Source: Sabulicella rubraurantiaca
GTDB taxonomy: Bacteria; Pseudomonadota; Alphaproteobacteria; Acetobacterales; Acetobacteraceae
DNA: 64,000 bases
Direction of reading: 5' to 3'
NCBI RefSeq assembly: GCF_017355885.1
Contig: NZ_JAFEUU010000015.1
Location: forward strand, 16,839 to 80,838
Below are positions 25,685 to 33,204 of this stretch, piece after piece. The position numbers were made by a program, and so were the translations under genes. The stretch's first letter is position 1. Each line of letters opens with the position of its first letter. The notes beneath the pieces were generated by a model that saw only the letters and a program-made list of their open reading frames with translations, searched no databases and had not been told where the DNA came from.

Positions 25685-26581
25685 TCAGGCACTGGCGAGC
25701 AGTTCGGCGCGTTCCGCCTCACTCAGCGGCAGCAGCGGCGGGCGCAGGCGGTTCCAGCCGGAATCCCCCAGCTTCTCGGCAAGCAGCGCCTTGAGCGATG
25801 GCATCTGTGCGAAGCGTGAGGCCCGGTTGCGCGCGGCCACGATCCGGCCCTGCGCCGCCTCCACCTCCGCCTGCCTCGCCGGGTCGGCGAAGTGCCGAAA
25901 GACGAAGGCGAGGTCGGCAGCAACCAGATTGGAGGTGGCGGTGATGCAGCCAGCGCCACCCTCGCGAAGCAACGGCAGCATCAGCGGGTCGGCTCCGGCC
26001 AGCACGGCGAGGCCCGGGAACTCCTTCACCAGCGCCTGCATGTGCGCGAAGTCGCCGGCGGAGTCCTTGATGCCGGTGAAGGTGCCGGGAAACCGGTCGC
26101 GGAGCCGCGCGATCAGTGCAAAGGGCAGGGGCAGCGCCGACATCTGCGGGATGTGGTAGAGCACGACGCGAAGCCGTTCGTCGCCGATGCGCTCCACCAC
26201 CTCGGCATAGGAGGCGAAGAGCCCGTCCTCGCTCACGCCCTTGTAGTAGAAGGGCGGCAGCATCACGACCGTCGTGACGCCGCAGGACAGCGCGTGCCGT
26301 GTCAAGGCCACCGTTTCCGTCAACGCCGCGACGCCGGTACCGGGCAACAGCCGGTTGGGCGCCACGCCGCCGGCGAGCGCCGCCTCCAGCAGGCCTTTGC
26401 GCTCATCGGCCGAGAAGCTGTTCGCCTCGCCCGTGGTGCCGAGCAGAGCGATACCGTCGCAGCCCTCGTCGATAAGGCGCCGGCTATGCGCAGCGAAGCG
26501 TGCATGGTCGGGCATCAGCCCGGCATCGAGCGGGGTGAGGGCGGCGCAGAAGACGCCGCGCGGGTGCAAGGCGTCGCTCAT
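25685..26581 (-). CDS. Dihydrodipicolinate synthase / N-acetylneuraminate lyase family protein
   Basis: A 298-residue class I aldolase-type barrel. LLGTTGEANSFSADER is the substrate-carboxylate loop, VVLYHIPQMSALPL carries the family tyrosine, and GTFTGIKDSAGDF the Schiff-base lysine. Members cleave or form 2-keto acids: dihydrodipicolinate synthase, sialic acid lyase, and sugar-acid dehydratases/aldolases. In this operon a catabolic 2-keto-3-deoxy acid lyase or dehydratase is more likely than lysine biosynthesis. The start at 26581 forms an ATGA overlap with the sialidase-like gene stop. Confidence 0.88.
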   Translation of the reverse strand: MSDALHPRGVFCAALTPLDAGLMPDHARFAAHSRRLIDEGCDGIALLGTTGEANSFSADERKGLLEAALAGGVAPNRLLPGTGVAALTETVALTRHALSCGVTTVVMLPPFYYKGVSEDGLFASYAEVVERIGDERLRVVLYHIPQMSALPLPFALIARLRDRFPGTFTGIKDSAGDFAHMQALVKEFPGLAVLAGADPLMLPLLREGGAGCITATSNLVAADLAFVFRHFADPARQAEVEAAQGRIVAARNRASRFAQMPSLKALLAEKLGDSGWNRLRPPLLPLSEAERAELLASA

Positions 26582-27750
26582 TGCGCGCCGCTCCGGATCC
26601 ATTCCTCCGTGACGCGGACATGCTTGATGGCCTGCCGCCAGTAGGTATAGGCGACCTCCAGCGTGCCGTCGGCGGCCTGGCACAGCGAAGGGTAGGAGAA
26701 CTCACGGTTCAGCCGGTCCTTCGAGTTGTTGGTCATGCAGTAGCCATCGCCGACCTCCAAGTTGCGTCGATGCGGCCAGGTAAGGCCGCCATCCTCAGAC
26801 AGGGCCAGCGTCAGTGGCGCGCGTGGTGCGCCCCAGAAGGCAGCGCGGCCCGCGGCCGGCGCGGCGGCCGGCTCCTCCTCGCCGCCGATGTCGTCGTAGA
26901 GGGAGAGGCGGCGCCCTGTCGCATCGGCCGCGCTGCTCTCGTTGTAGCAGAGGGCGATGGCGCCGCTGGCCAGGGCGATCGCCATGACGGAGCTGTTGTT
27001 GTTGGGCAGCACCGTCGGCTCCGGCGCGCTCCAGCTATGTCCCTCATCCTCCGACACGCTGCGATAGACATGGTCGGCCCAGCGGCTGCGGTAGAAGGCG
27101 ATGAGCCGGGTACCCTGCCGCACGATCGACATGTGCACGCAACCGGTGCTGCCCGGCACCTCCACCTCGCGCCAACTCTTTCCCTCGTCAGCCGAGATCA
27201 GCACCGAGGAGGTGTCGAGGTCGCCGGTCCAGGCGCCGGCGGGTGGCTTGGTGCAGCGCCAGATCGGCAGAAGCCACTCGCCGCGCGTATTCACCACGAT
27301 AGGTGAGCGGATGAAGGTACCGAAACCCGGCTTCTCCGGAATCAGCGTTTCGATCGGCCCCCAGGAGCGACCGCCATCTTCGGAGATGCGGCGGCGGATC
27401 AGCGCCGTGTCCTGGTTGCCGCCGCGCTGCGCCGTCCAGAGCAGCCATAGCGTGCCGGATGGCGTGGTGAAGAGCAGCGGGTTCTGCTCCGACCGGGTGG
27501 GGTCGTCCGACAGCCGCTCCGCCTGGGTCCAGCGTGTCTCACCTGCGGGAAGGCGGGAGAAGTGGACAGAGATGTCCGGGATTCCCTCCTGCGTCCCGCC
27601 GAACCACACACAGCCCAGGTCGCCGCCGGGCAGGGGGGCGATGAAGCTCGCGTGGTTCTGCACGCAGGGCGTGGGGATGAAGCATTCCCGGCGCGCCGGG
27701 TCGCCTGGGACAGGCGACAGTTCGGCGGGCTTCTCGATCACGTCGCTCAT
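26578..27750 (-). CDS. Sialidase-fold (BNR/Asp-box) protein, cytoplasmic
   Basis: A 390-residue six-blade propeller protein. Four Asp-box repeats are visible: SEDGGRSWG, SADEGKSWR, SEDEGHSWS and SEDGGLTWP. The amino region reads ECFIPTPCVQNHASF, in the place of the sialidase RIP motif but lacking its arginine. No signal peptide is present, so it should be cytoplasmic, unlike most sialidases. It overlaps genes on both sides by short ATGA junctions in the acid-sugar operon. It may be a glycoside hydrolase, a lyase or a sugar lactonase-like enzyme; a true sialidase role is doubtful. Confidence 0.83.
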   Translation of the reverse strand: MSDVIEKPAELSPVPGDPARRECFIPTPCVQNHASFIAPLPGGDLGCVWFGGTQEGIPDISVHFSRLPAGETRWTQAERLSDDPTRSEQNPLLFTTPSGTLWLLWTAQRGGNQDTALIRRRISEDGGRSWGPIETLIPEKPGFGTFIRSPIVVNTRGEWLLPIWRCTKPPAGAWTGDLDTSSVLISADEGKSWREVEVPGSTGCVHMSIVRQGTRLIAFYRSRWADHVYRSVSEDEGHSWSAPEPTVLPNNNSSVMAIALASGAIALCYNESSAADATGRRLSLYDDIGGEEEPAAAPAAGRAAFWGAPRAPLTLALSEDGGLTWPHRRNLEVGDGYCMTNNSKDRLNREFSYPSLCQAADGTLEVAYTYWRQAIKHVRVTEEWIRSGAQ

Positions 27751-28886
27751 CAGAATGCGTCCTCGTACATCTGGAGGATGCGCGCCTCGGGGAGGTCGCG
27801 CGGATTGTTGTCGAGCAGGCGGCGAATGGCGTGCGCCTCGCGCGCCATGACGGGGAGGTCGTCGCGCGGCACCCCATGGACGGAGAGCCGCATCTCGATC
27901 CCGAGGCGGGTGCAGAAATCCAGGCTGCCCTTCAGCACCGCGCCCTCGTCGGCGGAGGGGGCGGCACCGAGCGCCTCCAGGACCTCCGCCGTCTTCTCCG
28001 GCGCGGCGGGCGCATTGAAAGCCAGCGTGTGTGGGAAGATCAGCGCGCAGGCGAGGCCGTGCGGCAGATGGTGGCGCGTGCCGAGCGGGTAGGCGACGGC
28101 GTGCCCCGCCGTGGTGTTCACCGGGCCCAACCCGTAGCCGCCGTAGAGCGAGGCCAGCGCCAACCCGGCCCGTGCCTTCCGGTCTCCGCCGTCGCGCAGG
28201 GCGCGCGGCAGGTAGCGCCCGACAAGCCGAATGCCATCCTGCACGTAGAGGTCGATGAGCGGGTGCGCCTTGCGGCTGGTGAAGGCCTCGACGCAATGGG
28301 CCAGCGCGTCCACCCCCGTCGCGGCGGTGACGTCCGGCGGCACGGAAATCGTCAGGTCAGGGTCTACCACGGCGAGATCCGCCATCATGTGGTGGCTCTG
28401 CACCGCGAGCTTCTTCTGCGTCGCCGGATCAGTGACGAGGGCGCGCGTCCCCGCCTCGCTGCCCGTGCCCGAGGTCGTCGGCACCTGGGCGAGAAGGACG
28501 CGGCGGGGCCCTGTCACCTTTTCCGGCCCTACCACATCGCGGATGGTCTGCCCGCTTCCCAGTAGCACGGCGACAAGTTTGGCGAGGTCCATCGCGCTGC
28601 CGCCGCCGAAGCCTACCACGAGGTTGGGCCGGAAGCTCTCGGCCCGCGCGAGCGCCGCCTGGAGGTTGGGGATGTCCGGCTCGGGCTTCGCCTCTGCGAA
28701 GACTTCCACGCTTCCGGGCAGGCCGAGCGCATCCACCCGGGCCGCGCCGCTGCGCCCGGTGACGAGGAGGGTGCGGGCCACGCCGCGCGAGAAAGCCCAC
28801 TCGCCGACGCGGCCTGCGAGGCCGGCGCCAAACTCCAGGGAGGCGGGGCGGGCGATCTCGATGGGGCGGAGCAGATCGGCGGTCAT
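27750..28886 (-). CDS. Iron-containing alcohol dehydrogenase / maleylacetate reductase-like
   Basis: A 378-residue group III dehydrogenase. VGFGGGSAMDLAKLVAVLL binds the nucleotide, QVPTTSGTGSEAG follows, and GVDALAHCVEAFTS plus LPHGLACALIFPHTLAFN supply metal ligands. It would interconvert an alcohol and an aldehyde or ketone with NAD(P). The start at 28886 forms an ATGA overlap with the PdxA-like gene, and the stop overlaps the sialidase-like gene. In context it may oxidise the incoming sugar acid or reduce an aldehyde product. Confidence 0.88.
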   Translation of the reverse strand: MTADLLRPIEIARPASLEFGAGLAGRVGEWAFSRGVARTLLVTGRSGAARVDALGLPGSVEVFAEAKPEPDIPNLQAALARAESFRPNLVVGFGGGSAMDLAKLVAVLLGSGQTIRDVVGPEKVTGPRRVLLAQVPTTSGTGSEAGTRALVTDPATQKKLAVQSHHMMADLAVVDPDLTISVPPDVTAATGVDALAHCVEAFTSRKAHPLIDLYVQDGIRLVGRYLPRALRDGGDRKARAGLALASLYGGYGLGPVNTTAGHAVAYPLGTRHHLPHGLACALIFPHTLAFNAPAAPEKTAEVLEALGAAPSADEGAVLKGSLDFCTRLGIEMRLSVHGVPRDDLPVMAREAHAIRRLLDNNPRDLPEARILQMYEDAF

Positions 28887-29914
28887 GCGGGAATCGCTGC
28901 GTCGCGGCTCGCCGCCAGTTGCTCCGCGTATTCGATGGCCTCGACGAGGCTGCGCTCGCTCGCGATGCCCTTGCCGGCGATGTCGAAGGCGGTGCCGTGG
29001 TCCACGGAGGTGCGGATGACGGGCAGCCCGAGCGTGACGTTCACGCCGGACAGCGCGTCCCATTTCCCCGTTTCCGGATTCACATGGAAGCCGAGGAGCT
29101 TCACGGGGATGTGCCCCTGGTCGTGATACATGGCGACCACGGCGTCGAACTGGCCCGCGCGCAGCTTCACGAAGACTGTATCGCCCGGCACGGGTCCCGT
29201 GACGCGCATCCCGTCCGCCACGGCGCGCGCGATGGCGGGGGCGACTACCTCGTCATCCTGCCGCCCGAAGAGGCCGCCTTCTCCCGCATGCGGGTTCAGC
29301 GCCGCGACTGCGATATGCGGTCGCGCGATGCCGAGGCGCCGCAGTGCGTCATGAGTGAGGTCGAGGACGAGGCGGATGCGCTCGGGCGTCACGCGCTTCG
29401 GCACGTCTTCCAGCGCGACATGGGTGGTGACGTGGCTCACGCGCATATTGCCGTGGGCGAGCATCATGACGCTGCCCTTCATGCCGGTGAGCGCGGCGAG
29501 CATCTCCGTGTGGCCGGCGTAGTGGTGGCCGGCGGCGTTCAGCGCCTCCTTGTTCAGCGGCGCCGTCACGAGCCCGGCGACGCGGCCGGCCTGCGCGAGG
29601 CGCACGGCGCGCTCGATGGCGAGGTAGGCGAAGCGCCCGCCCTCGCGCGAGAGCGCTCCGGGTGCGATTACCTCCCGCTCCTCGCCGGCGGATAGGACCG
29701 CAAGGGCGGGCCATTCGCCATCCGCTTCCGCGCGCGGGATGGCGATGCCCGGCGCGAAGGCGGCGCGCGCCTGCTCCAGCGCCGTCGCGTGGCCGATGAC
29801 CAGGAGGCGCAGCTCCCCCGCGTCAATGCGCGGGGCGAGGGCGCGACAGGCTTTGACGATGATCTCGGGACCGATCCCGGCGGGATCGCCCATGGTGATG
29901 GCGAGTTGCGTCAC
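28883..29914 (-). CDS. PdxA-family dehydrogenase, probably PdxA2 type (4-phospho-threonate/erythronate)
   Basis: A 343-residue protein with the PdxA pattern: MTQLAITMGDPAGIGPEI at the start, YAGHTEMLAALTG with a metal-ligand histidine, VALNPHAGEGGLFG, and MYHDQGHIPVK. PdxA oxidises 4-phosphohydroxy-L-threonine in pyridoxal phosphate synthesis. The PdxA2 branch oxidises and decarboxylates phosphorylated four-carbon sugar acids to dihydroxyacetone phosphate. The neighbouring acid-sugar kinase, with which it overlaps by four bases, makes the catabolic role much more likely here. Confidence 0.88.
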   Translation of the reverse strand: MTQLAITMGDPAGIGPEIIVKACRALAPRIDAGELRLLVIGHATALEQARAAFAPGIAIPRAEADGEWPALAVLSAGEEREVIAPGALSREGGRFAYLAIERAVRLAQAGRVAGLVTAPLNKEALNAAGHHYAGHTEMLAALTGMKGSVMMLAHGNMRVSHVTTHVALEDVPKRVTPERIRLVLDLTHDALRRLGIARPHIAVAALNPHAGEGGLFGRQDDEVVAPAIARAVADGMRVTGPVPGDTVFVKLRAGQFDAVVAMYHDQGHIPVKLLGFHVNPETGKWDALSGVNVTLGLPVIRTSVDHGTAFDIAGKGIASERSLVEAIEYAEQLAASRDAAIPA

Positions 29915-31059
29915 GTGTCCTCGGTTCCGCGCAGCAGGAGATCATTGGCGGCCAGGAGGTCGCGCCACAGCGCGTCACCCCCGAAGGCGCCGGATTTGGA
30001 GATGACGGTGAGGCCGTCCCACGCCCCACCCTGGAGGCGCGAACGCGGCACGCCCGGCGCGACCGCCCCGGTGGCCACCAGCCCGTGAGCGCCCAGGGCT
30101 TCAGCAATGGCGAGCAGCGTCTCGCCGCCCGCCACGAGCAGCGTTCCCGGGCGAGGCAGGTCGCGCAGGATGGCAGCGAAGCCGCCGGCGATGGCGCGCG
30201 ACGCCGCGTCGCGGTCGAGACCGGACGGCAGGTCGAGGCTGGTCAACGCCACTCCCTTTGCCTCCAGTGCGTGGCGCAGGCGGGAGGCGTCCTCTCCTTT
30301 TCCGAGGCGCAGCCAAGCGTGATCACAGGCCGCAAGCTGGCGGAAGGTCGCGGCTTGGTCCGATCCGAACAGGCCGAGCACGGGTGCCTCGAGCAACAGG
30401 TCGGCGCGGACGGTCTGGTCCCCGGCGAGGGCGCGAGCGAGGCCGCCGCTGCCACACCACAGCACCGGCCCCGCAGCCGCGCGGCCTCTGGCGGCGATGC
30501 GGGCCATCTCCGCCTCGTCCTCGGCGTCGAACCAAGTAATCCCTTCCGGGAGTGGCTCGTCCGGCGAGCCGGCGCGAAGCTCCAGCCCCGCAGCTGTCCA
30601 GTCCGGCATGGTCACCGGCGCCCAATCCCCGCCGGGCGTGCCTGCCCAGACGCGCCCACTACGCGCGATGCGCCGCTGCGCTGGGAAGGCCGGGGCAAGG
30701 ACGCAGTTCCGCCAAGCCCCTGTGCGCCACAACGCCGCGAGTTCCGCGGCGACGTGGCCGCGCAGGAGGCTGTCGAGCTTCTTGAAGGCGATGTCCGCTC
30801 CGGCGAGGGCGGGCGCCATGGAAGCGGCGCGATGTGCGGCGGCCTCGGCCCGTGGCGCCTCCCGCGTGAGGCTCGCGAAGGCCGCGCTACCGCGCCCGGC
30901 CTCGCCAATGTCCCAGCGGATGGGGACCGGGCCGCATAGGGCCGACAGCTCCGCAGCGGTGTCCAGCGCACCGGTTAGATCATCAGCGAGGAGGCGCAGC
31001 ACCGGCCGGCCCTTCGGCTGCGTCGCCAAGACGCCGGGCAGGACAGCGACCCGCGTCAC
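29911..31059 (-). CDS. Four-carbon acid sugar kinase family protein (DUF1537, DtnK/OtnK-like)
   Basis: A 382-residue kinase. The amino-terminal domain has LRLLADDLTGALDTAAEL and FKKLDSLLRGHVAAEL, both hallmarks of the family. The carboxy nucleotide-binding domain has LLVAGGETLLAIAEALG and ends with TVISKSGAFGGDALW. Known members phosphorylate D-threonate or D-erythronate at carbon 4, feeding a PdxA2 enzyme. It is somewhat shorter than the roughly 420-residue members. It overlaps the IclR-type regulator upstream and the PdxA-like gene downstream. Confidence 0.88.
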   Translation of the reverse strand: MTRVAVLPGVLATQPKGRPVLRLLADDLTGALDTAAELSALCGPVPIRWDIGEAGRGSAAFASLTREAPRAEAAAHRAASMAPALAGADIAFKKLDSLLRGHVAAELAALWRTGAWRNCVLAPAFPAQRRIARSGRVWAGTPGGDWAPVTMPDWTAAGLELRAGSPDEPLPEGITWFDAEDEAEMARIAARGRAAAGPVLWCGSGGLARALAGDQTVRADLLLEAPVLGLFGSDQAATFRQLAACDHAWLRLGKGEDASRLRHALEAKGVALTSLDLPSGLDRDAASRAIAGGFAAILRDLPRPGTLLVAGGETLLAIAEALGAHGLVATGAVAPGVPRSRLQGGAWDGLTVISKSGAFGGDALWRDLLAANDLLLRGTEDT

Positions 31060-31895
31060 GCGGCCGTCCCGCCGGTGCCGATCGCGCCCTGGGAAAGGCG
31101 GATGGCACGGCCCAACTCTTCTGCTACCGCGCAGGCTCGCGGCGCGGCGAAGGCGGCGAACTCGGAAACCGGCAAGCGCCCGCCACGGATCGTCAGGCTG
31201 ACCCCCGCGACCGGTGCTCCCCCATCGCCGAAGACCGGCGCGGCGACGGTGCAGAGGCCATAAGCGTTCTCGCCCTCCGACAAAGCAAAGCCGCGCTCCC
31301 GCACCTCCTCGAGCCGGGTCAGCAACTCCCCCAGATCCGTTAGCGTGCGCTCGGACAGCTTCACGCGCGGCACCGCCTCCAGCCGCGCCACCTGCTCCTC
31401 GCGTGGGAGGAAGGCGAGGATCGCCTGACCCAGAGCCGTGGCGTATGCGCCGACGCGCGTTCCCGGCCGCCGGATGACGCCGTGGCGCTCGAAGCTGGGG
31501 CCGCCTTCGACACGGGCAAGGTAGGCTACCTCACCGCCCTCCAGCACGCCGAGCGAGCCGGCATCCGCGACCGACGGCACGAGGTCGCGGAGGAGGGGCT
31601 GGGCGTGGCGGCTCAGGTCATTGGCAGCCAATGCGGCATGCCCGAGCTCCAGGCATTGCAGCGCGAGGCGGAAGCGCCGCGGGGCGGAGGCGGGCTGCAG
31701 GTAGCCGAGCCCGACGAGGGTATGGATCAGGCGGAAGGCCGTGCCGCGGTCGAGGCTGGCGCGGGTGGCGACTTCGGCGACGGTGAGTTCCGGCAAGTCG
31801 GGACCGAAGGCGCGCAGCACGGCGAAGGCCTTCGCCACCGATTGCACTTGGTTCTTCGGGTTGTCCCCAACCGCGCCGCCCAACCGCACCTCCAC
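31056..31895 (-). CDS. IclR family transcriptional regulator
   Basis: About 279 residues. The amino-terminal winged helix (QSVAKAFAVLRAFGPDLPEL, then TRASLDRGTAFRLIHTLVGL) is followed by an effector-binding domain (SFERHGVIRRPGTRVGAYAT, then GLCTVAAPVFGDGGAPVAGV). It is the first gene of the acid-sugar operon and should respond to its substrate or an intermediate. The start is uncertain: GTG at 31895, GTG at 31889 and TTG at 31883 (the last with GGAGGT upstream) are all possible, while the longest frame would run into the divergent SDR gene. A perfect palindrome lies between the two genes. Confidence 0.86.
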   Translation of the reverse strand: MEVRLGGAVGDNPKNQVQSVAKAFAVLRAFGPDLPELTVAEVATRASLDRGTAFRLIHTLVGLGYLQPASAPRRFRLALQCLELGHAALAANDLSRHAQPLLRDLVPSVADAGSLGVLEGGEVAYLARVEGGPSFERHGVIRRPGTRVGAYATALGQAILAFLPREEQVARLEAVPRVKLSERTLTDLGELLTRLEEVRERGFALSEGENAYGLCTVAAPVFGDGGAPVAGVSLTIRGGRLPVSEFAAFAAPRACAVAEELGRAIRLSQGAIGTGGTAA

Positions 31896-31912
31896 TTCAT
31901 TTTGATCGGAAT

Positions 31913-31928
31913 GCGAACTCTTGTTCGC
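31913..31928. promoter_or_regulatory. Palindromic operator candidate for the IclR-type regulator
   Basis: GCGAAC (31913-31918), a four-base spacer TCTT, then GTTCGC (31923-31928) form a perfect 6-base inverted repeat. It is located in an AT-richer stretch between the IclR and SDR genes. Its size and symmetry fit IclR-family sites. It could control both divergent transcripts. Confidence 0.5.
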
Positions 31929-31999
31929 TTCACGGTGATTTGGTAGGTCTCGGCTGGGGTGCCTGTCAAGCGCAATCGCACACCCCGGGAGAACGCCAC

Positions 32000-32701
32000 A
32001 TGACGCCAGCAAGCCCAGACCCTGCCGCCCGGCCTCATGCCGTCGTCACTGGAAGCAGTTCAGGCATCGGGGCGGCGGTGGCGCTGCACCTGCTGCGCGA
32101 GGGATGGCGGGTGACGGGGCTGAGCCGCACGCCCCTCCCCGAAGCGCCCGACGGCTATGAGCACCGCGCCGTGGACCTGATGGATCCTGCCGAGACCGAC
32201 GCGGCGCTGGACGGCCTCACCTCCTTCGCCTTCGTCCACGCGGCCGGGCTGATGCGCGCTGCTGCACTCGGCGCGCTGGAGACGGAGGTCGGCGCTTCCC
32301 TGTGGCGCCTGCACGTCGAAGCGACCTTCCAGATGGCCAACCGCTTGGTGCCCGCGATGGCCGAGGGCGGGAGGATCGTGCTGCTCGGCAGCCGTGCTTC
32401 GGGCGGTGCCGCCGGACGCAGCCAGTACGCGGCGGGAAAAGCCGCGCTCTTCGCGGCCGCGCGTTCCTGGGCCGCAGAGCTGCTGCCGCGCCGCATCACG
32501 GTGAATGTCGTAGCGCCCGCCGCGACCGACACGCCGATGCTGCGCGACCCCGCGAGGACGGCGAACCTCCCGAAGCTGCCGCCGATCGGTCGCTACATCG
32601 CGCCGGAGGAAGTGGCGGCCCTCGTCGCCTTTCTGCTTGGTCCCTATGGGGGCGCGATCACCGGCCAGCAGATCCTGGTGTGTGGTGGCGCGTCCCTTTG
32701 A
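32000..32701 (+). CDS. SDR family oxidoreductase
   Basis: A 233-residue short-chain dehydrogenase. AVVTGSSSGIGAAVALHLLR is the TGxxxGIG nucleotide site, LLGSRASGG carries the catalytic serine region, and SQYAAGKAAL the YxxxK pair. The end TGQQILVCGGASL is typical. GGGAGAA precedes the ATG at 32000. It is divergent from the acid-sugar operon and probably supplies its first oxidation step, for example of a sugar alcohol or sugar acid hydroxyl. Confidence 0.9.
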   Translation: MTPASPDPAARPHAVVTGSSSGIGAAVALHLLREGWRVTGLSRTPLPEAPDGYEHRAVDLMDPAETDAALDGLTSFAFVHAAGLMRAAALGALETEVGASLWRLHVEATFQMANRLVPAMAEGGRIVLLGSRASGGAAGRSQYAAGKAALFAAARSWAAELLPRRITVNVVAPAATDTPMLRDPARTANLPKLPPIGRYIAPEEVAALVAFLLGPYGGAITGQQILVCGGASL

Positions 32702-33166
32702 CGGCCGGCGCTTCGAATGGGCTGCACACTTTGCGGTGGAACCGTCGCGATTCTACGTCGCGACGATGGTCTTCGTCTTGGAGTTTAGGGCGGTGCGAGA
32801 GGGTCCGGCTAAGTCTTGCCTCTGAAAGGAAGACTTGGCGTGGAAGAAGGGCCGCCTCACGTCCAAAACGGCCGACGCAAGGCCGCTGACTGGCCGTTAC
32901 GGGCACTGACGCCTGAGTCGTGCCGGAAACAGCCCGGCCGGCACTCGTGACGTCAGTTAGGCGAATGGATCGATACTCGGGAACGCGACTTGGCCGCTGC
33001 CGAACTCCCGGTGCCATCAGTACCAAGGGAAGGCGAGCACCTGGTCGGCGGAGGGCTGGGATTGGAAGGTTCCGAAGCCGCCGATGTCGAACTTCCCGAC
33101 GACGGCTTCGATCAGCAACTAGTCATGTGCGGTGCTGGTGTGCCACTCGACCCTGAAGCCGAGGAA
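32702..33166. other. Non-coding stretch, possibly decayed
   Basis: No supported gene. The minus strand translates in pieces such as LLIEAVVGKFDIGGFGTFQS, interrupted by stops, which may be a decayed gene that I cannot name. There is no sign of a complete mobile element. Confidence 0.4.
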
Positions 33167-33196
33167 GGCGAGCCCGCCCCGTGGAGCGGGCTCGCC
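33167..33196 (-). terminator. Hairpin terminator of the repeat-protein gene
   Basis: GGCGAGCCCGC (33167-33177) and GCGGGCTCGCC (33186-33196) form a perfect 11-base stem with an 8-base loop, just past the stop of the minus-strand repeat-protein gene. Only a weak T-containing tail follows, so efficiency is uncertain. Confidence 0.65.
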
Positions 33197-33204
33197 CATT
33201 TGTG

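Noticed and set aside
28883..29914. PdxA as a pyridoxal-phosphate biosynthesis gene
   Set aside because: Overlap with an acid-sugar kinase and catabolic genes makes the PdxA2 role more likely, although sequence alone does not exclude the biosynthetic one.
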